From NCBI GenBank assembly GCA_001749745.1, contig JWTM01000325.1, positions 1-40,270 on the forward strand: a DNA stretch of 40,270 bases, in the 5' to 3' direction. Origin of the DNA: Candidatus Marispirochaeta associata (lineage in GTDB: Bacteria > Spirochaetota > Spirochaetia > JC444 > Marispirochaetaceae). Shown here piece after piece: positions 39,481-40,270 of the stretch (the first letter of the stretch is position 1; each line of letters begins with the position of its first letter). The translations under genes were made by a program, and so were the position numbers. The notes under the pieces are model-generated. The model made no database searches. It saw only the letters and a list, made by a program, of their open reading frames with translations, and was not told the DNA's origin.

Positions 39481-40270
39481 GTGAAGCTGCCGAAGCCCTT
39501 TAGAAAGCCGATTAAGGCCAAGAAATTCGAGAAGAAGATCCTCAAACGGATTTATATCGACAAGGAGCGAGAGTTCCTGCTCTCGATCGTTAAAAAAGAC
39601 GATGCCGGCCGCTATGTGATCAGCCGGGAACTGACCAAGCCCGAGGCGAAGCGTCTCAAGGCCCTCGCCAAGTCGATCAAGAAGAACAAGGGGGTCGTTA
39701 CCGTCTGGAAGGCGGGGATCATCGGGGTGATTATCGCCGCCGTCCTGATCTTCAATATTCTCTTCAAGGATCAGCTGGCGGAGCGGGGAATCGAGGCCGC
39801 TCTGGAGTCGGTTTTTCTTGCCGAAAGCGAACTCACCGGGACGAAGGTCTCTTTGATCCGGGGAGAAATTCGCTTCGACTCCCTGCAGGTGGCCGACCGG
39901 GGCGAGCCGATGCGGAACCTCTTTCAGCTGGCCGAGACCGAGCTCGACCTGAACACCTGGGAGCTGTTGCGGAAGCGGGTCGTTATCGAGCGGGCGGTCT
40001 GCACCGGTATCGCGCTGGGGACGGACCGGGAGGTCTCCGGTGTGCTGCCCGGTAGGGAGGCCGAAGGAGCCGCGGACTCAGGTGTAGAAACGGAAGAGAG
40101 TTCCGGTTTGGAGAATCTCGTCTCCGACGCCGATCCCGAGGCGCTCCTGGCCGCTCAGATGGAGCGGCTTGAGAGTCTGCCCTACATCGAGGAGGTCAAC
40201 GCCGAGTACGCGGCGGCGGTGGAGAAGTGGCCGGATACGATTGCGGCGCTGGAGGATGACCTGCGGGGGG
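39481..40270 (+). CDS. TIGR03545-family protein, 3' end outside the window
   Basis: The GTG at 39481 directly follows the upstream TAA, with GGAGG 8 bases before it. The frame is open for 263 codons to the end of the window. The protein starts with a Lys-rich cytoplasmic segment (VKLPKPFRKPIKAKKFEKKI) and has one membrane helix at about residues 79-96 (VWKAGIIGVIIAAVLIFNILF); the rest is extracytoplasmic, with an AsmA-like stretch (LTGTKVSLIRGEIRFDSLQVAD) and an acidic helical region. This matches the start of the TIGR03545 family, which encodes large single-anchor envelope proteins. The partner of TIGR03546. Confidence 0.85.
   Translation, partial: MKLPKPFRKPIKAKKFEKKILKRIYIDKEREFLLSIVKKDDAGRYVISRELTKPEAKRLKALAKSIKKNKGVVTVWKAGIIGVIIAAVLIFNILFKDQLAERGIEAALESVFLAESELTGTKVSLIRGEIRFDSLQVADRGEPMRNLFQLAETELDLNTWELLRKRVVIERAVCTGIALGTDREVSGVLPGREAEGAADSGVETEESSGLENLVSDADPEALLAAQMERLESLPYIEEVNAEYAAAVEKWPDTIAALEDDLRG

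Overview
The window reads as a GC-rich (roughly 60 % by eye) chromosomal stretch from a free-living member of the Spirochaetes, most likely Spirochaetaceae. Pointers are the cytosolic 522-residue protein of DUF5312 type at 7201-8769, the TIGR03546/TIGR03545 pair at the right edge, a cytoplasmic ParB-like/BMP fusion, and an ABC-LolA-like-beta-barrel operon. Assignment is by family recognition only. There are no rRNA, convincing tRNA, CRISPR or prophage genes. Genes are tightly packed and no gene-free stretch exceeds 300 bases; the longest are 25000-25255, 15352-15596 and 31949-32169.

Layout. 2-721: 3' part of an IS1-like transposase. 837-3277: UgpC/MalK-type ATPase and a sugar-type binding lipoprotein, without permeases. 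3358-8769: YhcC-type radical SAM protein, aminotransferase, stand-alone receiver protein, QueG, and the DUF5312-type protein. 8792-15351: a seven-gene minus-strand operon (YtrA-type GntR regulator, multi-TM SPFH protein, LolD-type ATPase, two FtsX/LolCE-type permeases, LolA-like carrier, outer-membrane beta-barrel), with a sigma70 promoter and a perfect palindromic operator. 15443-15586: a 144-bp inverted-repeat element. 15597-18805: folE-DUF1893-znuCBA, mostly overlapping, with a PTR1/FolM-type pteridine reductase just upstream (18869-19642). 19732-24999: ParB/BMP fusion convergent with a phnDCE-type transporter whose permease carries extra N-terminal domains. 25256-27921: cysteine-free Rrf2 regulator, cysK and metY, a sulfur-assimilation unit. 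27918-31948: HDOD and GAF-like proteins, CBS/ACT-like protein, aldo/keto reductase. 32170-36684: an AT-richer NarL-type two-component system divergent from two tandem S-component-like membrane proteins and an NtrC-type regulator. 36735-40270: FAD oxidoreductase, M15 peptidase, TIGR03546 and TIGR03545 (cut by the window end).

Two sequence-level themes stand out. First, many first-in-transcript genes have a good sigma70 promoter whose -10 box ends only 5-13 bases before the start codon (3277, 5590, 7092, 7201, 19642, 33952, probably 36735), implying leaderless or nearly leaderless mRNAs, while downstream genes in operons carry clear Shine-Dalgarno sequences. Second, the seven-gene operon looks like a self-contained inner-membrane-to-outer-membrane conduit under its own repressor, and is the best candidate for an undescribed system.
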